NCBI GenBank assembly: GCA_945643635.1
Contig: CALZFC010000293.1
Coordinates: 415,001-479,000 of the forward strand
Direction of reading: 5' to 3'
DNA length: 64,000 nt
DNA from: Allodiplogaster sudhausi
Lineage: Eukaryota; Nematoda; Chromadorea; Rhabditida; Diplogasteridae
A program made the translations under genes and the position numbers. This document shows positions 45,801 through 57,394 of the stretch, in pieces; the stretch's first letter is position 1; each line of letters starts with the position of its first letter. The notes beneath the pieces were generated by a model. It did not search any database. It worked only from the letters and a program-made list of their open reading frames with translations, and had not been told where the DNA came from.

Positions 45801-46655
45801 CATATTTATGTTCTGATGATTATTCTTTTTATTAAATTCAAGAAAAACTATTTTAAAGATGAAGAAGTTTCCAAGAACATTACTTCAATAGCCTCGAAAA
45901 GATAGCTCAATTCCATAAAGCCACCAGTTTTGGTCGTCGATGCCTCTGCGGTTGTACTGGCGAGAGAAGTCACTGTTGACTCGGTAGTCGGTTCTAATGC
46001 AATGAGGAAATGTAATGTTGCCATATTTATGTTCTGATGACTATTCCTTTATTAAATTTAAAAAAAACTATTTTAAAGATGAAAAAGTTTCCAAGAACAT
46101 TATTTCAATAGCCTCGAAAAGATAGCTCAATTCCATAAAGCCACCAGTTTTGGTCGTCGATGCCTCTGCGGTTGTATTGGCGAGAGAAGTCACTGTTGAC
46201 TCGGTAGTCGGTTCTAATGCAATGAGGAAATGTAATGTTGCCATATTTATGTTCTGATGACTATTCCTTTATTAAATTTAAGAAAAACTATTTTAAAGAT
46301 GAAGAAGTTTCCAAGAACATTACTTCAATAGCCTCGAAAAGATAGCTCAATTCCATAAAGCCACCAGTTTTGGTCGTCGATGCCTCTGCGGTTGTACTGG
46401 CGAGAGAAGTCACTGTTGACTCGGTAGTCGGTTCTAATACAGGAGGAAATGTTATATTAACCATATTTAAGCTCTGATGGTCATTATATTTATTAAATTA
46501 AAATAAAACTATTTTAAAGAGTGAGAAATTGATGAGAAAGATCTTTCAAAAGTTACGAAATGTTGGGCACAATTCCATTAAGCCACCAGTTTTGGCCGTC
46601 GATTCCTCTGCGGTTGTGCTATCGTGAGAAGTTGCCGTTGGCTCGGTTGTCGGTT
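36849..46655 (-). CDS. Modular secreted-type protein: three 8-Cys modules with Thr/Ser linkers
   Basis: From 5' to 3' the exons are: linker exons of 69 bp at 46587-46655, 46365-46433, 46145-46213, 45925-45993, 45703-45771, 45481-45549 and 44440-44508. Module 1 is 44055-44136, 43722-43818 and 43327-43480. Linkers follow at 43134-43184 and 42971-43039. Module 2 is 42733-42814, 42305-42401 and 41893-42055. A linker follows at 37637-37705. Module 3 is 37399-37480, 37087-37165 and 36849-36920 (TGA). All join in phase, about 525 codons. Each module has Cys in the order CxxxxC...C / C...C...C / C...C. The linkers read like ESTVTSLASTTAEASTTK, suited to O-glycosylation. The N-terminus is missing. Module 2 uses a weak GC-type donor. 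Family unknown; an ET-like nematode 8-Cys module is possible. Confidence 0.68.
38425..38599 (-). CDS. Terminal-exon-like ORF inside the 4.0-kb element
   Basis: An acceptor CTCTTCGCAG precedes 58 codons of protein-like sequence (SPFLFAGKKHEARSFL and onward) ending at TAG (38425-38427). The entry phase is 2. No family is recognised. A candidate cargo or transposase exon of the element. Confidence 0.32.
38875..39250 (-). CDS. Two-exon small protein candidate inside the 4.0-kb element
   Basis: ATG at 39248-39250 opens a 23-codon exon (39182-39250) with donor GTACCC. A second exon (38875-38970) after CTCTTTAG continues in phase to TAG, total 54 residues, Glu/Lys/Arg-rich. No family is recognised. 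The two-exon phase match is the only support. Confidence 0.3.
39523..39642 (-). CDS. Terminal-exon-like ORF inside the 4.0-kb element
   Basis: After acceptor ATATCTTCAG, 39 codons (SDCLVRVAEPDEEVGCIHYE onward) end at TAG. Three Cys, acidic. It resembles the start of the exon at 38970 (acceptor, then T/S-D-C). Upstream exons were not settled. Exon-like pieces also occur at about 40,457-40,550, 40,598-40,700 (perfect GTAAGT donor) and 41,050-41,158 on the same strand. Confidence 0.32.
   Translation of the reverse strand, partial: SDCLVRVAEPDEEVGCIHYESFPLMAEMQADQLCRLVAH
42414..42548. repeat. Foldback repeat with about 50-bp arms
   Basis: TACATTTTGAATGAACGATACTACAGTACCG is returned in inverse about 70 bases later (written in parts: CGGTACTGTAGTATTG, TTCATTCAAAATGTA). 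The centre is ATGCATCGGGTGCATCGAATGCATC. It lies in the intron just upstream of the second exon of module 2 and would form a long RNA hairpin there. Confidence 0.85.
44605..45395. repeat. Inverted repeats rich in C/G runs (possible MITE)
   Basis: GGGGTACTATTTTTCAATA with CTCTATTAGAGGGGG runs near 44,609-44,680 is matched in inverse by CCCCCTCTAATAGTGCCCCC and GAAAAATAGTGCCCC near 45,130-45,216, with further copies at about 44,800-44,940 and 45,335-45,385. Runs of seven to ten C or G are frequent. It separates one linker exon (44,440) from the tandem array. Probably nested copies of one inverted-repeat element. Confidence 0.6.
45481..46655. repeat. Tandem exon array, six copies, 220-222 bp period
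   Basis: Copies start at 45,481, 45,703, 45,925, 46,145, 46,365 and 46,587. Each holds the 69-bp linker exon plus an intron of about 152 bp. The middle copies are almost identical in intron as well as exon, which points to recent unequal exchange. Exon frames are phase 1 on both sides, so copies can be gained or lost without breaking the protein. Confidence 0.93.
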
Positions 46656-46676
46656 CTAACACCGCCAGAACTTCTC

Positions 46677-47069
46677 AATTACCAGCAGATAACAAGTATT
46701 TTCGGAAATCTTGCCTCGAAGAAGAGACATGCAAAGATGCCCGACTTGGATCAATCAACAACTACAACGACACCGCAACCAATATCTGTGAACGACGGAG
46801 ACGAGCTTGATGAACTGTTCGATACGGAAGGTGATATCATTGAGGAGGCTCAATCGGAACCGCTTTTTGGGACTGACTTCGACGAACTTAGACAACTGAT
46901 AGAGAATGACGTTGAGTACCCATCTGAGAAGGCAGATCCAAAAAGATATCCCACAGCCACGCAAACGGAATCACCTGAGGAGCTCTCGAATGAAGACGTA
47001 TTTGAGCCTGTAGACATGAGCGGGTCTGTCCAGACAGCACCCAGACGCGTCCACGATGAACTTTTCTGA
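46677..47069 (+). CDS. Hypothetical acidic protein, C-terminal exon
   Basis: A plus frame open through this stretch encodes a Thr-tract (DQSTTTTTPQP) and then a strongly acidic region (DELDELFDTEGDIIEEAQSE) to a TGA at 47067-47069. AATAAA-like polyadenylation sequence follows at about 47,214. An ATG occurs at 46,738. The gene is opposite in strand to the Cys-module gene and directly abuts its first visible exon. Upstream exons are not found. No family is recognised. Confidence 0.4.
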   Translation, partial: NYQQITSIFGNLASKKRHAKMPDLDQSTTTTTPQPISVNDGDELDELFDTEGDIIEEAQSEPLFGTDFDELRQLIENDVEYPSEKADPKRYPTATQTESPEELSNEDVFEPVDMSGSVQTAPRRVHDELF

Positions 47070-47469
47070 CCATAAGTCATGATAATCTCTACATATTATT
47101 CATTGATTAGCCCCGGCAAGTGATTTGAGAAACGCTATGAACATGTTGAATCACGTAGCTATAATGCTTCTATAATTCTGAAACATTACTTATCCATTGT
47201 AAAGGTTTTATTGGAATAAACATACATATGTTGACTGAGCACAGTTCACTATGAAGAAATTGTCAGTTGGTGAAAACAGAATAAAAAAATCGAAAGTTTG
47301 ACCAATATTATGGACCTATGAGATGAAAAGCCATCAATTTCAGACCGATAATATGTTTTTTGCTTGCTTGCAAAACAAACATTGCAAAAATTTGCCCCGA
47401 TCGGGGTTCGAACGGGAACTTTTGCATGGAAGGTTGGAAGTTGAGTATAATTGCCTAATCGTCACACAG

Positions 47470-47705
47470 AAAACGATGTGACACGGGATGTCACAATTTG
47501 ATGTCACAATAATGTACCGATTTTACTTCGGTACATATGTGTTCCACCCCATGTCACAATTTATGTTCCAAAAAATTGTGACCTCCAGTGAAACAGAAAT
47601 GTGACGCGCCATGTCACAATTTTCGAGCGGTGGAGGGCAACGTATCCCAGCAAAAATGTGACATTGCATGTCACAATTAGGCGGCAGCACATAAATTGTG
47701 ACATG
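47470..47705. repeat. Left subterminal TGTGACA/TGTCACA array
   Basis: About ten copies of ATGTGAC or GTCACAAT in both orientations within 235 bases, spaced irregularly. In plant CACTA elements such arrays bind the element's own protein. This is inferred here by analogy only. Confidence 0.85.
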
Positions 47706-48238
47706 CTCCCACCGTTAGCTCCGCCCCTTTTGCTCTCCCTCCCCCTTCATCCATTCTTCGAATTAGTGATTCATTTACTATTATGCATGCCACTGGCATT
47801 TAATAACAAGAAGAATTATTCATTAAGTTAGTGAGACCTTCAAAAGATTACAGTAACAACTCAACACATTCACAAGGAAACAGTAACAACTAACACACTT
47901 ACAAGATAACCGCGCCGAGTTAAATGAATTTGGGCTACTTAATCATGATAAAATTGAGTTACTGGTCATAAAACGACAAGAATTAATACATTCTGTAAAG
48001 ACTGTTTTTCTTAGAAGGATATGTCTATGTTACCAGTTACTTTCTGAATGAATCTTGGAAATAAAAATTCGATAGTTCTAAAATGAAAGAAACGTATAGC
48101 ATGAAAGCAAGTTAAAAAATGAAACAATCTTTTACTAAGATGAAAGAATGTTCTCAAGTGAAATAAACTCAAGTAAAAGAAAATTTTCAGATGTAAGAGT
48201 CAACAAAAAAATGTGATCTAATGAGATCAGACTGGCCT

Positions 48239-51225
48239 CTATTCGGCCATAATGGCCTCCAACTTGCGGTAGATGAGCCCTGCATCTCTTGACATGGGCT
48301 CCGGAATGCCGAGCAGATTCGCAAGAAGGGACAGCTCTTGTTTCACTTCGTGTGGGTACTCGAGGTCGAACAACCAGAAGCAAGCGAGGTAGGAGAGAAG
48401 CGCATGGGCAAGGTCTCCAGAAACCTGCAGCAAGCGTATTATAAAGCAGGTAAAAAATAAATAAAAAAGCTATGAGTATAAGAATTTTTTTTAATTTGTT
48501 AAAATTACATTTTTTTAATTTGTTAAAATTACATTTCAACTTTTTTTTTTTAACAAAACATGACTGACGGTTACATCGACTCCCTCAAGAGCGATGATGA
48601 ACTTGGCAGAGACATCACCGTATGCGACTATCACCGGCTGCCGGATGCCCTCATTCTTGAGTTGATCAAGAGCCGACGACGCAGAATGATGTGCCTAAGC
48701 AGCATAGTTTACACTCCTCTCGCTGTATCGTCTCTCTTTCTCGCTCCTTTTCACTCACAAGATAAGAAAAAGGCAACAGGAAACTAATGTCACTTAACTT
48801 ATAAGCAATAGGTAGATATTGATTGGGAGTTTGAATTGTAATAAATAACGGACCAGGAAGCGATTGTAGACGAACTTGACACGAGATGGCTTCTTCTTTT
48901 TGTCTGTATGCTCGAACAGTGCCAGCATGTTGAGTAAGAACTCGAATGTAGCGAAATCTGAGGCATACAATTATTCTCTTTTTAACAGTTCGATGAATAG
49001 TTTGGAAATACAATTGAACCTGGGTTACAAAGATAAATACTTAGTACACATGGATGCATTTTTTTCGATAACTCAAAACTTTATAAGGTTGAAAATACCG
49101 AACCATTTGTTCCAGGCGGGAAGGCGTTCGCTTCAACAAGAGATCTTCTCTTCGCTTCGGATATTACGCGCAGGGCACGCTGAGACATTGCCGGCGCAAT
49201 CTTCTCTTGCAATCTCCGTGGAAAGTCTCCCGCGGAAGCGCACTTTGACGCGATGAAGTCATCGACAATCTGCAAGCAAATTCAAAAGTATATTTGTCTA
49301 ATGTGAATTCCAAAAATTTTGTTCTAAACTCAAGCCATAGAGCAAGAAATAACTCATGTAAGTATAGACAAATTATTTAAATGTAAAACAAAATCCGATA
49401 AATAAAAAATCACATACGTAACGGGACTGCGCGTAGAAGGAGTAACGTGTCGTTGTTGCTCGCGGAGGCTTGTTCTGGCAAAAGCGTATACGACAGTTTC
49501 TAAAAAAAATTATATATCGCCATTTGTGAGAGAGCTGCTACTAGTAGTAGAATTTTACATTTTAATCTAAAGACTCTCTTATATATGACAAAATGAAATA
49601 TCTGTATAACTTTAAAGACTCGAGAGACAAAAACCTCTTCTGCTTAAGGAGTTCGAGGTGCTCGACAGAGCCGTGTATCAAGTTGTTAATTCGCTTAAAC
49701 AAAAGGTTTTGTAATGCCTTTAATTTTCAAAATATAACAGTATCTTGTAGAGCTTTAACTGACATTTAAATGATCGTCAGTTTCTCTCTCCTCCTCGTTA
49801 TCCGAAGAAGCAAGCCACTCTCGGCTGCCTGCTTTCTTCTTGTACTCTCTGATGGGCTGTGATAGCAAGCTTCTTTTTCCAAGAAGAGATCTGACCCGCC
49901 TAACGCGGCATTCGACAAGTCCCTTGTGGCTATCGATGAAGGCATCCTGAAATGCTTTCTGTAGTTACATCAGAGAAAATTCAGGTAACTAGCAATGCGT
50001 TATCGAGTCTTTCAAATTTCATAATGATCTTCATTCAGTTAAAAACTGTTGTGTAGAAAAAAAGGTTGCTAACTATAGAACAGTTGGGGTATCCTGCGAA
50101 TAGATGCGTAACGAAGCTCCGCGTCTCTTTCGGGGATGGTTTTTCTCTGCTAAAAAAGTGCGGTAAAATATCAGTTGTTCAAGAGTTGAAAACTAGCGTG
50201 TCAGCGTATGTCAGCAGAAAGTCGGCGATCCTTCTCGTAAGCAGGCAGCGGCCAACCCTGTCGTCCGAAATGTCATACGACGGGTCATCTTGTAGCCTCT
50301 TGAGGAATGGAGCTCCTTGCTTGCCAACCAATAACTTCTCAAAGCTGCATTTCAAAAGGCGCTGGTTCAGACGATGGTAGAAGGGGTCTTAAACGCATAC
50401 GTTTACTTGTTAAAAGGAAAATTAATTAGAAATCTGCTTGCGCCGAGTTTTGCTTGCATACTAAAGGATACAACAGACAAAAGTGCAGTTTACTAAACAG
50501 AAATTTAAAGGCCTGCCTGTGTACATCGTCCGATCTGGAACTGCCGAGGGAGTTCTGACCAACGGTGACTCCGAGCGAACTTGAGGTGTCGAGGGATGAG
50601 AAATCGCTAAGTAAATTAAATGAATTACTATCGTAGAGCTTACAATCTGAGTATGATTTACCTCCAAGCTCTTCAAGATCGCGATCTTTGTCGACTTCTC
50701 TCTCACAAGGGTTAGCATCTTCAACATCAACTGAAAATTCATGAATCTAAGATATGACCATTCATTTTAGTATAACCTTGCTCCGCTCGAGTATCATCAG
50801 GAAAAACTGGGTTTTTCTCCCACGAGAGCGCAGTCGGATTGGTTGGCGAAAGGGACTCATTTTTTACCAGGAATGTGGAAGAAATCGAGAGGGATAGCTC
50901 CTGGCTGTTCATCGTAGTCGAAGTTGCCGGACTCTGAGAAGATCCACGTAAAAATATACTCATTTAGAGAGATAGGCAATCGGTAAACCTCGAGTAAGCT
51001 TCCTGTTGCTATGTAATGTGCGTGTGGCGCCGCAACAACTTGAGAGGGGTGAACGTCTATCATACGCTGAGGAGTGTTGAGCTGCAGCCTGACATTTGTC
51101 AGAGGGGAGCCAGTCCGTGTACTCACATATTGCTTGACTTGTGCAATGGTCTCGAAGTAGCAGTCCTCTTCGCCCAAACACTCGGGCTCAGGAGCACCCG
51201 CTTCCAACAGAATGGTTAGACGCAT
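48239..51225 (-). CDS. CACTA companion protein gene, multi-exon, unrecognised
   Basis: ATG at 51225 opens exon 50989-51225 (79 codons), which continues in phase into 50780-50937 (Ser/Thr-rich). Further exon-like blocks follow: about 50,700-50,742, 50,525-50,651, 50,090-50,391 (DDPSYDVSDDRVGRCLLTRR-like), 49,785-49,946, 49,096-49,270, 48,855-48,958, 48,568-48,690 and a last exon ending TAG at 48239-48241 (YLACFWLFDLEYPHEVKQEL). The tail resembles uncharacterised or SAMD3-like proteins that I recall near TNP2-like genes in other animals. Its function is unknown, perhaps binding of the subterminal repeats. It starts 152 bases beyond the transposase stop, same strand. Confidence 0.5.
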
Positions 51226-51376
51226 TGGGTCTAACGCTAAAGATCACACTAACTAGGAAATAAATCATGCAAATGATCACATATTCGTGAGCCGTCGTAA
51301 ATAACGGGATAAATTGAAATATTGATCTTCAGATCAAAGTATTTGTTTATTGCTAAGAGAAAATAACGAAAATATT

Positions 51377-54300
51377 CTAGCAGTGGCAGAGGGCGTGTCT
51401 TGGCATGAAAGCGGTCTCATTTCCCTCGGGGTAGCCGTCAAGAGGCAGTGGATCAAAAAGTTCCTTGAAAAAGACAGTTGTGATCGCTCCAGATGCGGTG
51501 AAGAAGCAACATTGTCTGCTGTCATCAAATCGAGCGGGATGTCCGATCTTTGCAACGATCTTCCATGTTTGTTCCGTGAATGCGAAGCAATCGATCTGGG
51601 CAGGAACAAAGCTGCTACTCTTGTTCAGCAAAACGATGTCTCCCGACTTGTAGAGTGTCCCGTGATGCTGGAGTAGGAGAGTGCACTTCACCCGTCGTTC
51701 CTTCAGAACTGCCCGTGCGAGCGCTGACACTTGATGTTGCTCGATTCCTTTTCCGGGAACGAATTCCGCCTCCTTCTGAAGACGTAGTGCCCAAAGAGTG
51801 CGCTGGATGTGAGTTGCGAACGTGCACGGCAGACACGTGAAGTTCCTTGTAATGTAGGACCGTCGCTTGACGTACGCATTCAGTTGCTCGAATTGCAGAG
51901 TACTCAGTTGTCCAACTGGCCCTAGAGAACGAATCGCAGCTGCATAGTGCAGCAACGCGTGCGTCTTGTAGATGGGCCTGGACGAATGGGCTGCAGCTGC
52001 GCGAGAGGGCGGAATGTCCAGAGGGACAACTCGCCAAGCAAGAGACACGTATTCCTCGGCCGTAGAACGTACCAAATCAATGTCGCCAGATGTCAACTCG
52101 AATGAGCAGAGAAGGCGACTCAACTCGGAAAAGCGCTGGAACAGAAGCCGGATCTCAGGTTCCGCAACCATTACGTCCAACGGGAAGAGAAATGGGACGA
52201 GCCGAATGAGAAATGCTGTGTCGGCTGCCTTTTGCCCGGACACAGGGTCACCTTGCGAAACATCGGCCGGGATTGGGTTGATTGTGCAGCTGCTGTCGAC
52301 TCGCCCAGTAGCAAAGGCACATAACTTATCGTTGATATCCTTGAGCGGAAGTCCATTCCGAATGATGGCCCGAATGACCACTCCTAGAAGACGGCAGCTC
52401 TCGCCCTCGTACAAGTCGTGGGCGATATCACAGTAGGCATCCTCCGACACGTGGTATCCCGTAATGCCGTTGAGTGGCGAATCCCCCATCACGCCAAAAG
52501 CAGGAGGGCCGTTCGCTTGATACCTTAAGTTATCGCTTAAATTCATCCAATCTCCGATCAACGACAAAGGAACCGACCACGCCAAAGTCCGTAATTGGCA
52601 GTCCTTCTCTAGGTGAACGGCTCCAAAGTCGCGGTAGTTGGTCAAGCAGTGACGGCAAGGGAAACCTCCGGAAAAGCACGTCTGCATCTGGCGGACTTGG
52701 TTTAGTGCCAGGTTATCACCAAGAACCGAGTGCAGCCAAGGGTAGACGACAACGCTTCGCCCTCTCCACGACACCATGATTCCGTTTTCGTAGAGTACGT
52801 TCAACTCTACCTAAGAAGTTAAACTAATTGATGATCTTTATTTACAACTTTTACGCTTTTTAAAAATTTTACTTCAAATATATTACGGCACCTTGAAGCT
52901 TTCTAGAAGAGGCTTGTAGCCATAAGCCTTGTGATCAGACCCGTACGATGTCGCGTAGAGAAACCTAAAGCATTTACTTGAAGAACTGCTTTTTTTATTT
53001 TAGCATTTTGACACTTACTTCCATTTATGTAGACACGAAGCATGCCGTCTCAGTCCGGAAAAAGTGAAGAACATCATGGTTTGAGAGTGGTTAGACGACG
53101 CCTTTCGTAGACCACTTCCAGGGCAAACGTCATCGAGGTATACCACAATCGGAAGTAGTGGTTTCTTCGTTCTGGAGGTAGCGTCACGAAACCGTTGCCC
53201 GTCCAGTGGAGACAGGAAATTCCCCCTTCCGAATGGCTCCATTTCTAACACCTGAAAAGCATACAGATTCTATATACTTCAATGTAACACAAAATAGCGA
53301 TAAACCTGTTGAAATTCCACGTTCCGAAAGGCCGCTTCTATCGAATCCTTCAGTGGGACAATGTAGAACTTGCACGGTCGATCGACACGACTCTGCTTCC
53401 CATCCAAGTCGCGTACGGGGACAGTCATCGTCCCCATTTGTCGAGGCAAAGGTTCAATGTAGTCCTGTTCTTGTCGAAGCGCAGCCTTCCTTCTGTATGA
53501 TGTAGCAACGGTGTTCAGTGTAGCCATAAACTGATCGAAATGGGAGTCGTTCATGGCTCGAACGTTCTTAGCGATACGGCGAATCAGATCCACCATTTTA
53601 TCCGTTTCCGACTCTGTTATTCCAATTCGGCTTGTGGAGGTGAGGATCTCGGCTCTAATCGTTTCGCAGAAGTTGGTCGAATCATCAGCTTCGAGCGCTT
53701 CCGAGTCGTCATTCTCATCGTCCTCCTCCTCCAGCTCAGTTGCAGATATGTCGCCGTCCAACTCCTCAACATCCTCTTGAAGAGACGAGGCATCCTTGTT
53801 GCCATTGTCATCAACATCCACATCCATTGCACCATCGCTATCGCTGCTGTCGGAATAAAGACCCCTCATCAGAGCAGGATCTGAAGAGAAGACTTGCGAT
53901 GTTCAATAGTGAGGTACTGTTATTACTTGTTTAAATTACTACTCACGTTGTTGGCTCAAGTGAACCCGCCATGCTTGAAATCGTCCGAACTCAGATGAGC
54001 AAAAGCGGCAGTGATATTGATTTTCTCCAAGGTGTGACTGTTGACAATGCCGTTTTAAGTGGGCCAATGTAGGAAGCTCCTCCTCGCAGACGTCCGCTGG
54101 ACAACGCATCGTTAAGATTCTAAACTGTAATTTGTTGTTTTCCTTTTTCATTAGATATTAACATTCAATGTTATCTTTCTATGTGCTCTTTCTTTCTATA
54201 GTTCTTGCAGCCTTGTATTCCTTTTTTCGTCTAAAACTTTCTTCCATAACTATATTGTTTTGTCTTAATAATGAATTTTTTTTCTGTATGAATATTCTTA

Positions 54301-55793
54301 AGCATATAACATGCTTAACAAATATTGGATATCGTAACGTAATTAAAAACCAACTTTGTAACAGAAAAATACAAATCACACGTTTGCATTTGTGCAATTC
54401 GTTAATTCTCAATTCGTTGTAACCAGTGGGTTGTGTTACAGTAGTTCATAGTAAACAAAAGAGTTGCCCAGAAAAAAATACTTTGTAAAAACTTTCAAAT
54501 AACACTCTTACAATGGAGCGATTCGCTTATTTTCAATCAGTTGTTACTACTGGTTGGGTTACGGTAGTTTATAGTAAACATAAAGGTGCCCAGAAAAATC
54601 CACTCAAAAAACTTACTCTTTTGAATAGGAACGCAATCGCTTATTCTCAATTACTTCAAGGAATTTACTTGCACAGACACATACAGAACAGATTGGGATA
54701 CGGTACCTTTAAGAAATTAAACTTGTCCAGAAATTTATCACTTTCCATTTAAAATAAATCATTGGTACGGATTCGCGAATTAATTCGCTCAAATTTCGTA
54801 AGGTTACGGTTCTGGGCAACTCTCCTGAAAATCAAGAACAGTTTCCCAGAAATGGGAGAAAATAAATACCTTTGAATATAATTTAAAAGTCAAAAGATAT
54901 AAGCTTACATTCTCTAAACTTAGCGTAACTTCGCTAATCAATGGCAACTACAGCTTCGATAATTGTAATTGTAAGTCACATAAAGCACTTACAAAAGCAT
55001 CTCAAGGTTTCAAGTAACTTTTCACTTGCACCAACAGTATTCCAATACTCGATAAGTTTAAGGACGAGAGTACGGTATGTTAAATATTTAAAAAAAAATA
55101 AGTTAAATCACATCCCACCTTGCTGCAAATGTCGCACCGGAACGGCTTCCGATCAGTGTGGTTGACGGCGTGTTGTTGGAGACCTGGAAAAAACTTACAT
55201 TTGGAAATATTTCAGTTCAGAATATACAATGGTAATCCTGTATAAAATGTTGAGCAAAAAAGAAGCATTAATTATTCGTCGTACCAAAATTTATTTTCTT
55301 TTTTTAAAATATACACATCGAGTTGGGTTACGGTACTTCTTAGAAAAGAAAAGAAAGAAACAAGAAAAGAACAGTTTCGCTTATTTTAAATAAGTTATAC
55401 AGAGCTGGTTTGATTACGGTTTTTTTTCTGGAAAACAAAAGAAACTTGCCCAGAAATTGAATTAACTACATAACCGATAGGGTATAAAAAGGTATTGTCG
55501 ATTTCACAGAATAATTCCTAATTTTGGGCATCATCCTGAGGGACAGATGGGCAGAAACAGCTAACAAACCTTGCTAATATTTAGGATCATCGACAGTGGC
55601 TTCTATTCCCTGATAATAACAACTACAAATTTCTAACCACGTTACCCTAGAATTGAAGACTAGACAATGTATATAAACATAACGAACCTTCGCAAGTCTG
55701 CGGCAGCTTCAGATGGCAGAAGCGCGGTCTGCGCGGAGATGCGATGTCTTCCAGCTCCGGTAGGAAGTCAGGGGAAGAGTGCGTACCGATTTT
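51377..55793 (-). CDS. TNP2-like transposase with C2H2 zinc fingers
   Basis: Exons from 5' to 3': 55688-55793, 55129-55183, 53947-54124, 53306-53880, 53020-53251, 52892-52964 and 51377-52811. The early exons encode C2H2 fingers (HTDRKPFRCDIC, then HLKRHCQQSHLGENQYHCRFC). An acidic region follows (ELEEEDDENDDSEA). The catalytic part has PIVVYLDDVCPGSGL, YATSYGSDHKAYGYKPL, VLGDNLALNQV with CRHC, and a late LQFEQLNAYVKRRSYITRNF block, all in the order seen in animal TNP2-like (Transposase_21) proteins. The last exon is 1,435 bp without a stop before its end, so the gene may be functional. Extra 5' exons up to 56,640 are likely. Family call is from memory of motif order. Confidence 0.7.
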
Positions 55794-56069
55794 CTAAACA
55801 ACGCATTATTTATATTTAAAATCTTTTGAATTGTATTATCCTGCTTTCAAAGTTAAGAAAAATTATAAACGTGGAATAGGTAATAACAAATGAACAAGGA
55901 AAAAAAATGTTCGGAACAAACTTTTCAATGTGTGGGAAAATGAGTTTTTTGTACTCTTAAAGAACAATAAACGAACGAAACTTATTTAAAAGTCAAAGTT
56001 GTTAGACGAGTCTGAAAAGTTATCGTACCTGGACAAAAATGCAGCAGCTTAAGCGTTGAAGCTGCGCGG

Positions 56070-56640
56070 TGCGCGGTTGTTGGGTGGATTGGGCAAGAGA
56101 AATACTGAAAATATAAAATTGCTGAAATAAGTATACGAATTTCAACATGAAATATAAACGATAGTTAATGTACCAATAAAGAGAAAACACATTAAATATT
56201 TAAATTCGTTGGGAAGAATGGCAGCATCAATTAACAGATGTATCAACTTATGAAGAAAAGAATTAAAAGCAAACCACGCTCGGATGTCGAAAGAATTTGA
56301 TCTTGCTGCGCGCGCCGACACGCTGTCTAGTTCCAGCAATCGCAGACAAGAAGGGCTAGCCTGATAAGAAAAGAACAACGTTGCATATTCAGCATATTTA
56401 ATAATGTTAATTTTATCACTCATTCGTGAGAAAAGAATGACAAAAGTGCTGACAATAAGGGAATAAAAACTGCAATAGAAACTTGCAAGAATAAACATTA
56501 ACAAATCAGCTTTTTCATATCAATAGCGGGATGAATGAGTTAAACTTTTCAATTACTTACTATTAGAAGTTGAGTCTCCAGTTGTTGATCGAGAGCACAA
56601 AGAGCAGCTTGGCTAACTACGCGGCCCGGGGACTCTCGCT
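56070..56640 (-). CDS. Possible 5' exons of the TNP2-like transposase gene
   Basis: Three exon-like stretches precede the zinc-finger exons: about 56,582-56,640 with a perfect GTAAGTAATTG donor, about 56,285-56,361 after TTTTCTTATCAG, and 56,030-56,103 after TATTTTCAG. The phases do not chain cleanly as read, and the start codon is not settled. They may encode an alternative or degraded N-terminus. Confidence 0.35.
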
Positions 56641-56837
56641 TTCTAACTGACACAAAAGAGCAGAATCGCTACGCTTACACGTTATAAATGTCATATCAAA
56701 AAGCGATTCAATATTACAAACATGAAATAAAAAAAGGATAAGTTTTAAGTGTTTGTTAACCCGAGATTTTCTTCCGAAAATTAAACGTTCCGTTCAAATG
56801 ATGATTCCGAATATTTTTTTAAACATGGTCGAAAGTG

Positions 56838-56990
56838 GTACAATGTCACATTTTCTGTTCTCGCATCGCCTCGTCCCCCCTTGCCACCAAAATGTGACAT
56901 CCGTTGTCACAATTCTCTTCGGCGGCCGCTTGCGTGTCACATTTTTGGTCACAATTTTGGATGGAACATTAATTGTGCGTCACATTTTTT
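56838..56990. repeat. Right subterminal TGTGACA/TGTCACA array
   Basis: Six copies of TGTCACATT, TGTGACATC, TGTCACAATT or GTCACAAT within about 150 bases, mirror of the left array and adjoining the right terminal repeat. Confidence 0.82.
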
Positions 56991-57394
56991 TCTGTGTGGT
57001 AAGTGCAAATACCCAAAATACATACCCTTCGATTTTTTTTAAAAGTTAGCTAGCTTTGTAGCAAATTTAATGGTATTTCTTGCTATGAACAGCTTACCTA
57101 CCCCGCGGAGGCTTTCCGACCTGAAATCCTCGAAAACCCATCTTTAAAAATATATTTTTGCGATTTTTGCAGCCTTAAATTTTTTCACGAAAAAGTCACC
57201 GAGATCTTTTTTAAAGAGGATTTCAAGATCTATGGATTGCAAAAAAGAGATTTCAAAAATATTTAGAAATAACTGATTTATGGGCATGTGAATTTTAGAA
57301 CAAAAATACAGCTAACTCGAACAGAAATTTTTTTTTCGAATTCAAAACTATACAGTTTTGTAGAGCAGGTCTGTAGGATTCTAAAAAGAACGAA

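Larger units (their letters stand above)
47463..56998. mobile_element. CACTA/TNP2-like DNA transposon, 9.5 kb
   Basis: The left end CACACAGAAAACGATGTGAC and right end (inverse complement CACACAGAAAAAAATGTGAC) agree at nearly all of 20 positions. The flanks show GT on both sides, consistent with a 2-bp duplication. Both ends carry many subterminal TGTGACA/TGTCACA copies. The interior has two minus-strand genes: a zinc-finger TNP2-like transposase and a companion. CACTA-group elements begin CAC and have such subterminal arrays. The element sits between the acidic-protein exon and the ADAM region. Confidence 0.82.

Noticed and set aside
45486..46030. Plus-strand reading of the tandem array (VVDASAVVLAREVTVDSVV)
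   Set aside because: The minus reading has better acceptors (pyrimidine tract plus ATTAG), chains in phase with cysteine exons and gives a sensible Thr/Ser linker. The plus frame lacks good acceptors.
46738..47080. Minus-strand Ser-rich frame as the N-terminus of the Cys-module gene
   Set aside because: No signal peptide or in-phase donor to 46,655. The plus acidic frame is longer and more protein-like.
47396..47460. tRNA T-arm-like GGGGTTCGAACGGGA next to the CACTA left end
   Set aside because: Stems do not pair in either orientation. It may be a tRNA-derived remnant at the insertion site, but evidence is too weak.
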